DNA from: Pirellulales bacterium | Lineage (GTDB): Bacteria; Planctomycetota; Planctomycetia; Pirellulales; JAICIG01 | Direction of reading: 5' to 3' | Assembly: GCA_035533075.1 (NCBI GenBank) | Contig: DATLUO010000121.1 | Span: 1-64,000 of the forward strand | Length of the DNA stretch: 64,000 nucleotides | Part shown: in pieces, positions 32,367 to 41,600 of the stretch | How the letters are laid out: each line of letters begins with the position of its first letter | How positions within the stretch are numbered: position 1 is the first letter of the stretch | Notes under the pieces: generated by a model | What the model was told of the DNA's origin: nothing | The model's database searches: none | What the model saw: the letters and a program-made list of their open reading frames with translations, nothing else | Position numbers and translations under genes: made by a program

Positions 32367-34788
32367 CCGTTTTCGATTCGCTGCTGACCGCGCTGGAGAG
32401 GGCGGCTGACCATAACCGCGATGATGCGGTTGCGCCCGCGGCCGTCCTTTGGCCCGATGAAAAGAGAGAATGGGAGCGGCTCGTGCCGCGGCTGCGTGTT
32501 CTGGTGCCGCACTTCCTCGTGCTCGGTCAGTACGAGCTTGCCAGCCGCACCGGCCCGGCGATCTGGCTGCGCTGCGTGCTCGCAGGGAAAGTGCCGGCAG
32601 TCACTTGGCAATCCGGTACGGTGCCAATTATCTACTTGCCCGGCGTCAGTCGCGCCACGCTACGGGCGACGGAGGATTGCCCGAACGAATTGAAGCCTCT
32701 CGCCGAACTTCAATATCGGGGCGTGTTCTGGTCGCAATCCAACGGCAAAGACTGGACGATCACCGCTTATCTGCAAACGAACCACGGCGGGTTGCAACTG
32801 AAGATCGCCAAAGATCAGGCGACGGCCAGCGCCACACGCCGCGCCCTGGAAAAGCTGATGGAGTTGCCGGTGGCGGAGTTGCGGGCAAAGTCGGCCAGTG
32901 GCGAGCTTAACAGCCATTACTTCCACCTCCTTATCAGCGACGACCCGGTGGACGACCTGCTTTCGTGGCTCGCCGATCGCGAGGCCGCTCGCCAGCGGAT
33001 GGAGCACGACCGCTGGGAAGCCCTCTGCAGCGACTGCCTAAAGAACTACGGCTTCGACCCGAAGAGCGACGGGCCGCTTGTCGGCGCCGAACATCTTGGC
33101 CTTCAAACAAAAACCGCTTGGAAAACAGCCTGGAACCGGTTCGCCTCTGCGCCGAGCCGATACTCTGGCCTTATCGAGCAGCTTCGCCGCGCCAAGCCGA
33201 AAGAAAAGGGCGGGCCGCTGTTCAATCAGCCCGAAGAATTCTGGCCGCAAGACAACGAAGCGGCGGAAGCCGATTTGCGGGAAGGTCTGAGACAGATTGG
33301 TGAGCCACGGATGAAACACGGATTAAACACGGATAAAGAAATAAAGGAAGGAGGCGGCTCTACCTCCGATCCGTGTTTCATCCGTTTTTCATCCGTGGCC
33401 GAGGCCCGTAAGCGGTTGCACGAGTTGGAAGAACGTCACAAGCAGCGACGAGGGTGGGTCTGGGCGCGGATGAAACTTGCGCCGCTCGCCGATGCCTTGG
33501 AGCACTTGGCCAAGCTTGCCGAATCCACTCGCACACCGCTCGCAGGCGCGACCATCGGCGACATGGCGAGGCTTTACACTGAAGCGGGCTGGCGTGCTGA
33601 CGCGGCAGCCTTGGATGCCGTGGCCGCCGTATCGAGCGCCCCGGACCGCGATGTGGTGTCTGCCGCCGTGGCCCAAGTCTATTCGCCGTGGCTGCGTGAT
33701 GCCGCCGAGCTCTTTCAAGAGCGGGCCATGCACGAGCCGTTGCCGGGACGTACTTTCGCCCGTCTGTCGGAAGTGCCCAGCGGAACCTGCCTGCTCTTCG
33801 CGGACGGCTTGCGTTATGACCTCGCCCAGAAGGTCAAGGCAGCACTCGAAGCCAAGCAGATCGTCGTGCAACTAAAGCATCAGTTCGTCGCGCTCCCCTC
33901 CGTGACGCCGACCGCGAAGCCAGCCGTTTCACCCGTGGCCGATAAGTTGACGGGCACCGCGGCAGGCGAAGAATTCCGCCCTTGCCTGGCCGCGGATCAA
34001 AAAGAGCTGACGATCGAGCGATTCCGCAATCTGCTGGCAGCCGACGGCTATCAAGTCCTTGGCGTCAGCGACCATGGCGAACCAGCGGGCCGGGCCTGGA
34101 CCGAGTTCGGTGACGTCGACAAGACGGGCCACGAGAAAGGCGTCGGCCTGGCACGCCGCATCCCTGAACTGGTCGCCAGCCTGGTGGAGCGAGTCGAGTC
34201 GCTGCTCTCCGCGGGATGGCGCGAGGTTCGCATTGTGACCGACCACGGTTGGTTGCTGGTGCCCAAGGGCCTGCCCAAGACCGATCTGCCAAAATACCTC
34301 ACGGCGACTCGCTGGGGGCGGTGCGCCGTGGTGAAACCCGCGGCAACGGTCGATCTACCCTGCTTTGCCTGGTTCTGGTCGGACGACGTGCGAATCGCCT
34401 GTCCGCCTGGGATCGACAGCTTCATCGCCGGCAAGGAATACGGCCACGGCGGGTTGAGCTTGCAGGAATGCTGGTGCCGCAGCTTACGATTCAGGCTGGA
34501 ACGCAGCCGACAGTTTCTGCGAGAATCGAGTCGTTCAAATGGGCGGGTTTACGGTGTCGAGTCAGGGTGGAAGGGGGCTTTGAGAACTGCAAGGTAGATC
34601 TGCGCGACAAAGCCGCTGACGCCGCGACCTCGCTCGTGGGCGACGCAAAGCCGGTCGGAAAGGATGGAACCGTGTCTCTTGTGGTGAAGCCCGAGATGGA
34701 TTCCCGCGAGGGAACGCCAACCCATTTGGTCTTGCTCGACCCGGCCGGCAACGTCATTGAAAAGAATCCGGTGACGGTGGGAGGTTGA
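32363..34788 (+). pseudogene. pglZ: pglZ, BREX alkaline-phosphatase-like protein, frameshifted
   Basis: The start at 32363 (MTVFDSLLTALERAADHNRD) overlaps the preceding gene by 4 bp. The PglZ core is present: LLFADGLRYDLAQKVKAAL near residue 478, VLGVSDHGEPAGRAW and VRIVTDHGWLLVPKGLPK near 623, the metal-binding motifs of the phosphatase fold. After GGLSLQEC (34469-34471) one base appears lost: the frame now runs to a stop at 34595-34597, while the family-like sequence VPQLTIQAGTQPTVSARIES continues in another frame to 34788. A 96-bp repeat is inserted in frame at 33304-33399. Either a genuine pseudogene or, for the single base, a sequencing error. Confidence 0.85.
33304..33399. repeat. 96-bp palindromic repeat inserted in frame in pglZ, copy B
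   Basis: It opens GCCACGGATGAAACACGGAT and closes ATCCGTTTTTCATCCGTGGC, an imperfect inverted repeat. At exactly 32 codons it keeps the pglZ frame open and adds a stretch reading EPRMKHGLNTDKEIKEGGG and on to DPCFIRFSSV, unlike the surrounding protein. It belongs to the same family as copies A (31419) and C (34805). Confidence 0.8.
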
Positions 34789-34804
34789 CTTGAAAGACTT
34801 GGAA

Positions 34805-34903
34805 GCCACGGATGGGCTATCGAATGACGCCCGTTCCGGGCTACGGTTCCTTGAACCAACTCTTTTCCTTGATCCGTGTTTCATCCGTGTTTCATCCGTG
34901 GCC
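34805..34903. repeat. CCACGGATGAAACACGGAT-family repeat, copy C (inverted)
   Basis: Bounded by GCCACGGATG (34805) and CATCCGTGGCC (to 34903). Inside, GGGCTATCGAATGACGCCCG onward is the reverse complement of the second block of copy A. It fills the gap between pglZ and brxL and ends 6 bp before the brxL start codon. Confidence 0.8.
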
Positions 34904-34908
34904 GAAAA

Positions 34909-36960
34909 ATGACGATGGAATTAGACGAACTCGACCGGATCGCCGCCGACGCGTTCGATGGCTACATCGTCCGCAAAGACCTGGTGCGGAAGTTCGCGCG
35001 CCAATACCCGGTGCCAACTTACGTCTGCGAATTCCTGCTGGGTCGCTACTGCGCCAGCACGGACGAGCAGGAAATCCAGGAGGGACTGGGCATCGTCGAA
35101 CGGCAACTGCGCGACCGGGCCGTGCGTAGCGGCGAAGAAGAACTGTTCAAAGCGCGTGCCCGTGAGACAGGCTCGGTCAAGTTGATCGACATCATCTCGA
35201 CGCGGCTCGACGCCAAGACCGACTCTTACGTGGCGAGCCTCCCCAGCCTGCAATTGAAAGACGTCGCCATTGAAGACAAGCTCGTCCGCGACCACGAACG
35301 CATGCTGACCGGCGGCTTTTATGCCGAGGTCGACCTGAGCTACGACGCAGTGATCGCGCAGGAGAAGAACGGCCGGCCCTTCTCGGTGGCGGCTCTACGA
35401 CCGATCCAGCTTTCCAAGCGCGATGTGCTGGACGTGCTTTATCTGGGCAGGAAGAGCTTCGACGTAGGCGGCTGGAAGAATTTTCTGCTCCGTAGCGTCG
35501 GCCTGGAACCGACGAGCATGAGCGAGCGCAACCGCGATGTAATGCTTCTCCGCATGGTTCCCTTCGTCGAGAACAACCACAACCTGGTCGAGCTTGGCCC
35601 AAGAGGCACGGGCAAATCGCACCTCTACCAGCAGATTTCGCCTTACGCCCATCTCGTCTCGGGTGGCAAGGCCACGGTCGCCCGGATGTTCGTGAACAAC
35701 GCCACCGGCCAGCGGGGGCTTGTTTGCCTTTACGATGTCGTCTGCTTCGACGAAATCTCCGGCGTGTCGTTCGACCAGAAAGACGGCGTGAACATCATGA
35801 AGGGGTACATGGAGTCCGGCGAGTTCAGCCGGGGCAAGGAGAGCATCCGGGCGTATGGCAGCGTCGTGATGGTCGGCAACTTCGAGGTCGATGTTCAGCA
35901 CCAGCAGCGCATCGGCCACCTCTTCGGCCCCATGCCGCCCGAGATGCGCAACGATACCGCTCTCATGGACCGCATCCATTGCTATCTACCCGGTTGGGAC
36001 GTGCCGAAGATCAGCGAAGCGATCAAAACGAACCACTTCGGCCTGGTGTCGGACTTCGTCAGCGAGTGCTGGACGCGGCTTCGCTCGCACAACCGCATTT
36101 CGGCGCTGCAAGGCCGGCTGACATTCGGCGGGGCGCTCAGCGGGCGCGACCAGAGCGCCGTCGTAAAGACGATCAGCGGACTTTTGAAGCTGACGTACCC
36201 TTCTCCTGACGAGCCGGTGCCGGACGAAGACCTGGAATGGGCGGTGCGGCTCGCCCTGGAGTGCCGGCGGCGCGTGAAGGAACAGCAAAAAAGAATCGGC
36301 TCGGCCGAGTTCCGGAACACTCAGTTCAGCTACACGCTGGGCAAGGATGGCGTGGAGAAGTTCGTCGTCACGCCGGAGTTGCAAAGCGAAGACCATGTCG
36401 GGCACGACCCGCTGCCCGCCGGGCAAGTCTGGTCGGTCAGTCCCGGCGACCAGGACGAGGGCTCTGGCCTGTATCGCATTGAAGTCACCGAGGGGCCAGG
36501 CGGCGGAGTCAGGGTTTTGAACCGCCCGGCTCCTGCCGCGTTCTCCGAGTCGGTCAAGTATGCCGAAGCGAACCTTTATTCACGGGCCGCGGAATTGGTC
36601 GGCGACCGCAACCCGCGCGAACACGAATTCTCGATTCAGCTTCGGGCGTTTGACGCTAGCAAAGGCGGCCGCTCACTTGGCGTGGCTGCCCTATTGGCCA
36701 TGTGCAGCGCGCTCATCAACCGCAGCCTGCGGGGCGGGCTGGTCGTGGTTGGGGGCCTGAATCTGGGCGGCTCCGTTGATCTGTTGCACAACGCCATCGA
36801 CGTGGTGGAACTTGCCGTCGAGAAAGGGGCCGGCATCGTCCTGATGCCGGTCTCGGCCCGAAAGCAACTCTTCGACCTTTCCGACGACATGGCCACCAAG
36901 GTCAACGTCCTGTTCTACGGCGACGTGCGCGAGGCGTTCATCAAGGCGATCGCTGATTAG
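34909..36960 (+). CDS. brxL: BrxL, Lon-related BREX protein
   Basis: 683 aa from ATG 34909 (a second ATG at 34915 is equally good). The N-terminal region (FDGYIVRKDLVRKFARQYP) precedes the AAA+ core: Walker A LGPRGTGKSHLY near residue 232, VVCFDEISGVSFDQKDGVNI (Walker B) and VMVGNFEVDVQHQQRIGHLF. The C-terminal Lon-like domain has FDASKGGRSLGVAALLAMCS, LVVVGGLNLGGSVDLLHNAI and VLMPVSARKQLFDL. BrxL forms ring complexes on DNA and is needed for defence in type I BREX systems. The gene is complete, although its partners pglX and pglZ are broken and brxA, brxB and brxC are absent. Confidence 0.93.
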   Translation: MTMELDELDRIAADAFDGYIVRKDLVRKFARQYPVPTYVCEFLLGRYCASTDEQEIQEGLGIVERQLRDRAVRSGEEELFKARARETGSVKLIDIISTRLDAKTDSYVASLPSLQLKDVAIEDKLVRDHERMLTGGFYAEVDLSYDAVIAQEKNGRPFSVAALRPIQLSKRDVLDVLYLGRKSFDVGGWKNFLLRSVGLEPTSMSERNRDVMLLRMVPFVENNHNLVELGPRGTGKSHLYQQISPYAHLVSGGKATVARMFVNNATGQRGLVCLYDVVCFDEISGVSFDQKDGVNIMKGYMESGEFSRGKESIRAYGSVVMVGNFEVDVQHQQRIGHLFGPMPPEMRNDTALMDRIHCYLPGWDVPKISEAIKTNHFGLVSDFVSECWTRLRSHNRISALQGRLTFGGALSGRDQSAVVKTISGLLKLTYPSPDEPVPDEDLEWAVRLALECRRRVKEQQKRIGSAEFRNTQFSYTLGKDGVEKFVVTPELQSEDHVGHDPLPAGQVWSVSPGDQDEGSGLYRIEVTEGPGGGVRVLNRPAPAAFSESVKYAEANLYSRAAELVGDRNPREHEFSIQLRAFDASKGGRSLGVAALLAMCSALINRSLRGGLVVVGGLNLGGSVDLLHNAIDVVELAVEKGAGIVLMPVSARKQLFDLSDDMATKVNVLFYGDVREAFIKAIAD

Positions 36961-37063
36961 CGTGGTGCGGGACGGTCATGGCCGACGATCTCTTGCCGTC
37001 CACGAGGTTCAGCGATGAGATCGCGAGCAGCCCTAAAATTCCCGCCGGGCCGCGGGGCCTTCC

Positions 37064-37092
37064 TTGACCGCCGCGTCGGACTGGCACAAAAT
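37064..37092 (+). promoter_or_regulatory. Promoter of the WXG100/FtsK cluster
   Basis: TTGACC (37064-37069), 17 bp and CAAAAT (37087-37092). Expected start near 37099, 32 bp before the ATG, with CGGAG as ribosome site. It makes the cluster a transcription unit separate from brxL. Confidence 0.6.
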
Positions 37093-37130
37093 GAAGGCGT
37101 CCGTTCCCTCTCTTCTATTACGGAGCTCCC

Positions 37131-37403
37131 ATGTCGCAAGCAATTGTCGATCCAACCGAATTGCGCCGCTTCGCCCATGCCCTCAAAGTCTTCAACGGCG
37201 ATCTGCAAAACCGTATGCAGGTGCTGCACGGGCAACTCGGCGCCCTAAGCCAAACCTGGCGTGACCAGGAAAACCTGAAGTTCTCCGCCGAATTCGAAAC
37301 CACGATGGTCGCCATCGCCCGGTTCGTCGAAGCCAGCAACGAACATATCCCCTTCCTGCTCCGAAAGGCCGAACGCGTCGAAGAATATCTGACGCAGAGA
37401 TAG
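37131..37403 (+). CDS. WXG100-like small helical protein
   Basis: 90 aa, the size of ESAT-6/WXG100 proteins. It is predicted to be two helices (about 6-38 and 50-88) separated by a turn with LSQTWRDQENLKFSAEFETT; Trp is followed by R-D rather than x-G. WXG100 proteins form hairpin dimers that are exported by, or structurally part of, type VII secretion systems whose motor is an FtsK/SpoIIIE ATPase. Such an ATPase is encoded three genes downstream. It is first gene after the promoter at 37064-37092. The assignment rests on length, fold pattern and context. Confidence 0.65.
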   Translation: MSQAIVDPTELRRFAHALKVFNGDLQNRMQVLHGQLGALSQTWRDQENLKFSAEFETTMVAIARFVEASNEHIPFLLRKAERVEEYLTQR

Positions 37404-37597
37404 TGGTTAGTGGGTAGTGGGTAGTGGGTAGTAGCATTTGGCACAACAACTCCGCCGACCGCTACCCGCTCGCCATGCTACCCTCAACCACGAACCACGA
37501 ACCACGAACCACGAACCACTAACCCCCAACCACGAACCACTAACCACTAACCACTAACCACTAACCACTAACCACTAACCACTAACCACTAACCACT
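37402..37597. repeat. 7-bp tandem arrays in inverted orientation
   Basis: Left array AGTGGTT, then AGTGGGT three times at 37402-37429. Right array of 16 heptamers at 37486-37597: AACCACG four times, AACCACT, AACCCCC, AACCACG, then AACCACT nine times. The left is roughly complementary to the right, so a long hairpin can form. The right array ends one base before the next start codon, leaving no ribosome site. Confidence 0.9.
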
Positions 37598-37598
37598 A

Positions 37599-38147
37599 AT
37601 GAATGGTGCAGCCAGCGTACATTCCATCCCCATGTTGCGGGACTTCCGGGCGGCCTTGGCGAATTACGCCGACGAAGCCAGGGAGTCGCAGGCCGTCAAC
37701 GATATGTCGGTGCGGCGGGGCATCGATTGGTTCCAAAACGATCTGCTCAAACAGTGGCAGAGCGAACTGCGGAAGCGCGAAGAGGCCGTCACCGATGCCC
37801 GTGGCGAATACGAACGCTGCCGCATGCAGTCGTTCGGCGATCGCGTGCCCGACTGCACCGATCAAAAGGTCGCCCTGAAGAAAGCCCAACTGCGGCTGGA
37901 AGAGGCCCAAGATAAGTTGAAGGCCGTGAAGAAGTGGAGCCGGGTGCTCGAAGAGGAAATGCAAGACTATCAAGGACAATCGCAGCAGCTCGCCGACATG
38001 CTGGCCGGCGAAATGCCCAAAGCAATGGCCGAGATGGACCGCTTGCTGAGCGCCCTGGAAGCCTACATCGGCGTGGCCGCACCCATGGCCAGTTCGGAAG
38101 TGTCGATGACCAACGAGCCGCCGCAATCGACGGAAGGGGCGAAGTAG
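37599..38147 (+). CDS. Coiled-coil protein of the FtsK cluster
   Basis: 182 aa. A helical N-terminus (MLRDFRAALANYADEARESQ, then GIDWFQNDLLKQWQSELRK) is followed by a long coiled coil (about 65-150: EEAVTDARGEYERCRMQSFG, VALKKAQLRLEEAQDKLKAV, KMAEMDRLL-like helices) and a polar tail. No family was recognised, but length and helix pattern suit a larger WXG/LXG-type partner. The ATG at 37599 directly follows the heptamer array, so copy-number change in the array could alter translation. Confidence 0.6.
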   Translation: MNGAASVHSIPMLRDFRAALANYADEARESQAVNDMSVRRGIDWFQNDLLKQWQSELRKREEAVTDARGEYERCRMQSFGDRVPDCTDQKVALKKAQLRLEEAQDKLKAVKKWSRVLEEEMQDYQGQSQQLADMLAGEMPKAMAEMDRLLSALEAYIGVAAPMASSEVSMTNEPPQSTEGAK

Positions 38148-38187
38148 GCGAGGGAGTGAGGGAGTGCGGGAGAGACGGGGGAATTTC

Positions 38188-38391
38188 AAATTGCAAATTG
38201 CGAATTGCAAATTGGCAATCGAACGCCGAACAGCAAACGACCAAGGCCCAAGTTGGAAAGGCGTCAGGCGTCAGGCGTCAGGCGTCAGGCGTCAGGCAAA
38301 CGTCAATTCGAGTATTTCTGAACCCTGAACCCTGAACCCTGAACCCTTTGATGGTGGGCCGGCGCTCGCAAGCTCGCTGGTCCCACCCTAC
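38188..38391. repeat. Three different 7-bp arrays followed by an inverted REP unit
   Basis: AAATTGC-type four units (38188-38215), GGCGTCA five units (38260-38294), GAACCCT four units (38320-38347), then a REP unit at 38351-38391. It fills most of the gap between the coiled-coil gene and the 73-aa gene. Confidence 0.88.
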
Positions 38392-38413
38392 CGCATAGAA
38401 AAGGAGACCAACC

Positions 38414-38635
38414 ATGAAACCGGGCGACCTGGCGGCCGGCGCGGGACGTTTGCAAGACGCCACCAAAACCGTCCGCTTGCACTGGGAAGAAACCAAGGAG
38501 GTGTGGAACGACGCCCGACGGGTCGACTTCGACACCAAGTATATGGAGCCCATCGAGCCGCAAGTGCGGATGACGCTCGACAAGCTGCGGCGGCTGTCGC
38601 AGGTGTTTCATCAGGCTTGCCAGGAATGCACGTAA
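38414..38635 (+). CDS. 73-aa helical protein, WXG-like
   Basis: MKPGDLAAGAGRLQDATKTV, then HWEETKEVWNDARRVDFDTK, then a helix ending LSQVFHQACQECT. A GGAG ribosome site is present. The Trp-containing turn (VWNDARRVDF) and the two-helix size parallel the WXG100-like gene at 37131. Its stop codon is immediately followed by the ATG of the FtsK-type ATPase, so it is probably translated in concert with it. No database family comes to mind. Confidence 0.6.
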   Translation: MKPGDLAAGAGRLQDATKTVRLHWEETKEVWNDARRVDFDTKYMEPIEPQVRMTLDKLRRLSQVFHQACQECT

Positions 38636-41600
38636 ATGGAATCTGAATTGATCCAACGCCAGCGGCAAATGCTGGCCGACGCCGCCCGACTCGTGGCCGA
38701 GCTGGCCGACAACCGCACCGAAACGCAACTCGAAGCCAAACTGGCCGCCTCGGAAGAAGAGCACCAGCGGGCTCGCCAGGCAATCGAGGCCCAGCGCAAG
38801 GCGGAGTTGGATGCGGCCGAAGCGGAATACCAGTCGGAACGCGACCGCCTGACCGCCGCCGCACAGAAGGCGATCGGCGAGATCGAATCGGCCTACCGCC
38901 AGACCAGCGAAACGGCCACCGCCGAATGGCAGCAAGAGCAGACCGAGGCCGAGCGGATCAAGGAAGACTCTCATTTCGAGATGACCGGCGTCCACGAGGC
39001 CGGCAAGAACAACCTCAAAGCCAAGTACGGCGATCTGGAAAACGGCACCGATTCGACCGCCATCGGCATCGAGTCGCGGCGCAAAGAAGTGAAGCAGCTT
39101 CTCGCGGTCCACGGGCAAGAGGGCCTGACCGAGCAGCCGGGCCAGCCCCTCGGCCAGTTGCCCGCCAACGTCAATCCGCAGCAGGCGATCGAAGAAGCCT
39201 TCAAGGTGGCCGACGCCAAGATGGCAGAGCTGCGGGCGGTGAAGAAGCCCAAGGCCGTCATGGCACTGGTGATCTTCTTCGTGGTCGCAGCGGCGGTGGC
39301 GGCGGGTGTGGGCGTGGCGACCAAATGGAATCCGCTGATGATGGGCGGCGCCGGCACGGTCGCCGGGCTGGTGATCGCGCTGATCACGTTCGTCGCCATG
39401 CGCTCCAGCGTGCAGGGCCGCGTGGTGGCCGCGTATCAACCGCTGGCCTACGCGCTCGATTATGCCGATCTGGCCCGCAAGCGGTGGCAGCAGATCGCCG
39501 GCGAGACCTATCGCCGCGAAAGCACCGCGCTCGATCAGCGGCGGCAGCGCGACGACGCCAAGGCCGAGGAACTCTGCCGCACGCGCGTCGACAAGGCGGT
39601 CAAGCAGCGCGACGAGCTGATCGCCAAGGCCCAGCGGCGGTACGACAAGCAGATGGCCGAAGTGACGCAGCGCCGCGACGCCGCCCTGGAAAAGATCGAA
39701 AGCGGGATCAAACGCCGCCGCAAGGAGATACCCGCCAAGTTCGACGAGCAACTGCACGCGCTCGGGGAGAATCATCGTCATGCGACGCAAGAGTGCCGCA
39801 AGACGATCGAGAACACCAAGCAGCGCCGGCTGGACCGCTGGCACGAGGGCGTGGCCCGGCTGCAAAGCGAAGCGGCCGACGTCAACGCGCAGTGCGGCGA
39901 GCTGTTTCCCGATTGGCAGTTCATTGTTTCGCCGGAATGGAAGGCTCCCACCAAGCTGCCGCCGGTCGTTCGGCTCGGCCAGTGGCAAGCGGCTCCGGAG
40001 CAGTTCGACGACAAGCCGCGGGTCGAAGACGACTCGGCGCCCGTGCTCGACGATCTGAGCGCCCACCGGAAAAAGGAGGAGGCCGACGGCAGCGGCGGTC
40101 TGCGTTTGCCGGTGCTCAAGCAGCCGGCGCTGGTCACGTTTCCCGATCACAGCTCGATGCTGTTCAAGGGACAGGGCAAGGCGCGGGACGAGGCGATCGG
40201 CATCATGCAGGCGGCCATGTTGCGGCTGGCGACGACGATTCCGCCCGGCAAGGCGCGGTTCGTGGTGGTCGATCCGATCGGCCTGGGTCAGAATTTCGCG
40301 GCCTTCATGCATCTGGGCGATTTCGACGAGCAGTTGATCGGCGCCCGAATCTGGACCGAGTCGAGCCAAATCGAGCAGCGGCTGGCCGACCTGACCGAGC
40401 AGATGGAGGTGGTGATCCAAAAGTATCTCCGCAACGAGTTCGAGACGATCGAGGCTTATAACGAAGCGGCGGGCGAAGTGGCCGAGCCGTTCCGCTTTCT
40501 GGTGATCGCCAATTTTCCGGCCAACTTCAGCGAGGCGGCCTGCCGGCGGTTGTTGAGCATCGTCTCCAGTGGAGCGCGGTGCGGCGTCCACACGCTGATC
40601 AGCGTCGATACCAAGCTGCAATTGCCGCAGGGCTTCAAGCTGCCCGACCTGGAGCAGCACTGTACGAACTTCGTCTGGCAAGACGACCGCTACGTGTGGA
40701 AAGAACCGGAGTTCGGGCGGCTGTCCTTGACGCTCGATCGGGCGCCGCCGGGCGACGTGTTCACCGACGTGGTCCGCCGCGTGGGCGACGCGGCCAAGAA
40801 CGCCAGCCGCGTCGAGGTGCCCTTCGCGGTCATCGCCCCCAAGGACGACGAATGGTGGAAAGCCACCACCAACAGGGGCATTCGCGTGGCGCTCGGTCCG
40901 GCCGGCGCCACCAAGCATCAGTTCCTGGAACTGGGCCGCGGCACGGCACAGCACGTGCTCGTCGCCGGCAAGACCGGATCGGGCAAATCGACCTTGTTGC
41001 ACACGCTGATCACCAACCTGGCGCTCACCTACAGCCCCGAGGAGTTGGAGCTGTACCTGATCGACTTCAAGAAGGGCGTCGAGTTCAAGACCTACGCCAC
41101 CTACCGGCTGCCGCACGCGCGGGTCGTGTCGGTGGAGAGCGACCGCGAGTTCGGTCTGAGCGTGCTGCAACGGCTCGACGTCGAGTTGCGCGTGCGTGGC
41201 GAGAAGTTCCGCGACGCCGGCGCCCAGGACGTGGCCGGCTATCGCCGCAACACCGGGCAGCAACTTTCGCGTATTTTGCTGATCATCGACGAGTTTCAGG
41301 AGTTCTTCGTCGAAGACGACAAGCTGGCCCAGGAAGTGGGCCTGTTGTTCGACCGCCTGGTGCGTCAGGGCCGTGCCTTCGGCATGCACGTGCTGCTCGG
41401 TTCGCAGACGTTGGGCGGGGCCTATTCGCTGGCCCGCACCACGTTGGGCCAGATGGGCGTGCGCATCGCATTGCAGTGCAGCGACGCCGACGCGCATTTG
41501 ATTCTCAGCGAAGAGAACCAGGCCGCACGGCTGCTGTCGCGTCCCGGCGAGGCGATCTACAACGACGCGGGCGGCTTGCCCGACGCCAACCATCCCTTCC

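Noticed and set aside
30240-36960. A complete, functional BREX system
   Set aside because: brxA, brxB and brxC are absent, pglX lacks its catalytic half, and pglZ is frameshifted.
37486-37597. CRISPR array
   Set aside because: The units are 7 bp and directly tandem, with no spacers and no cas genes.
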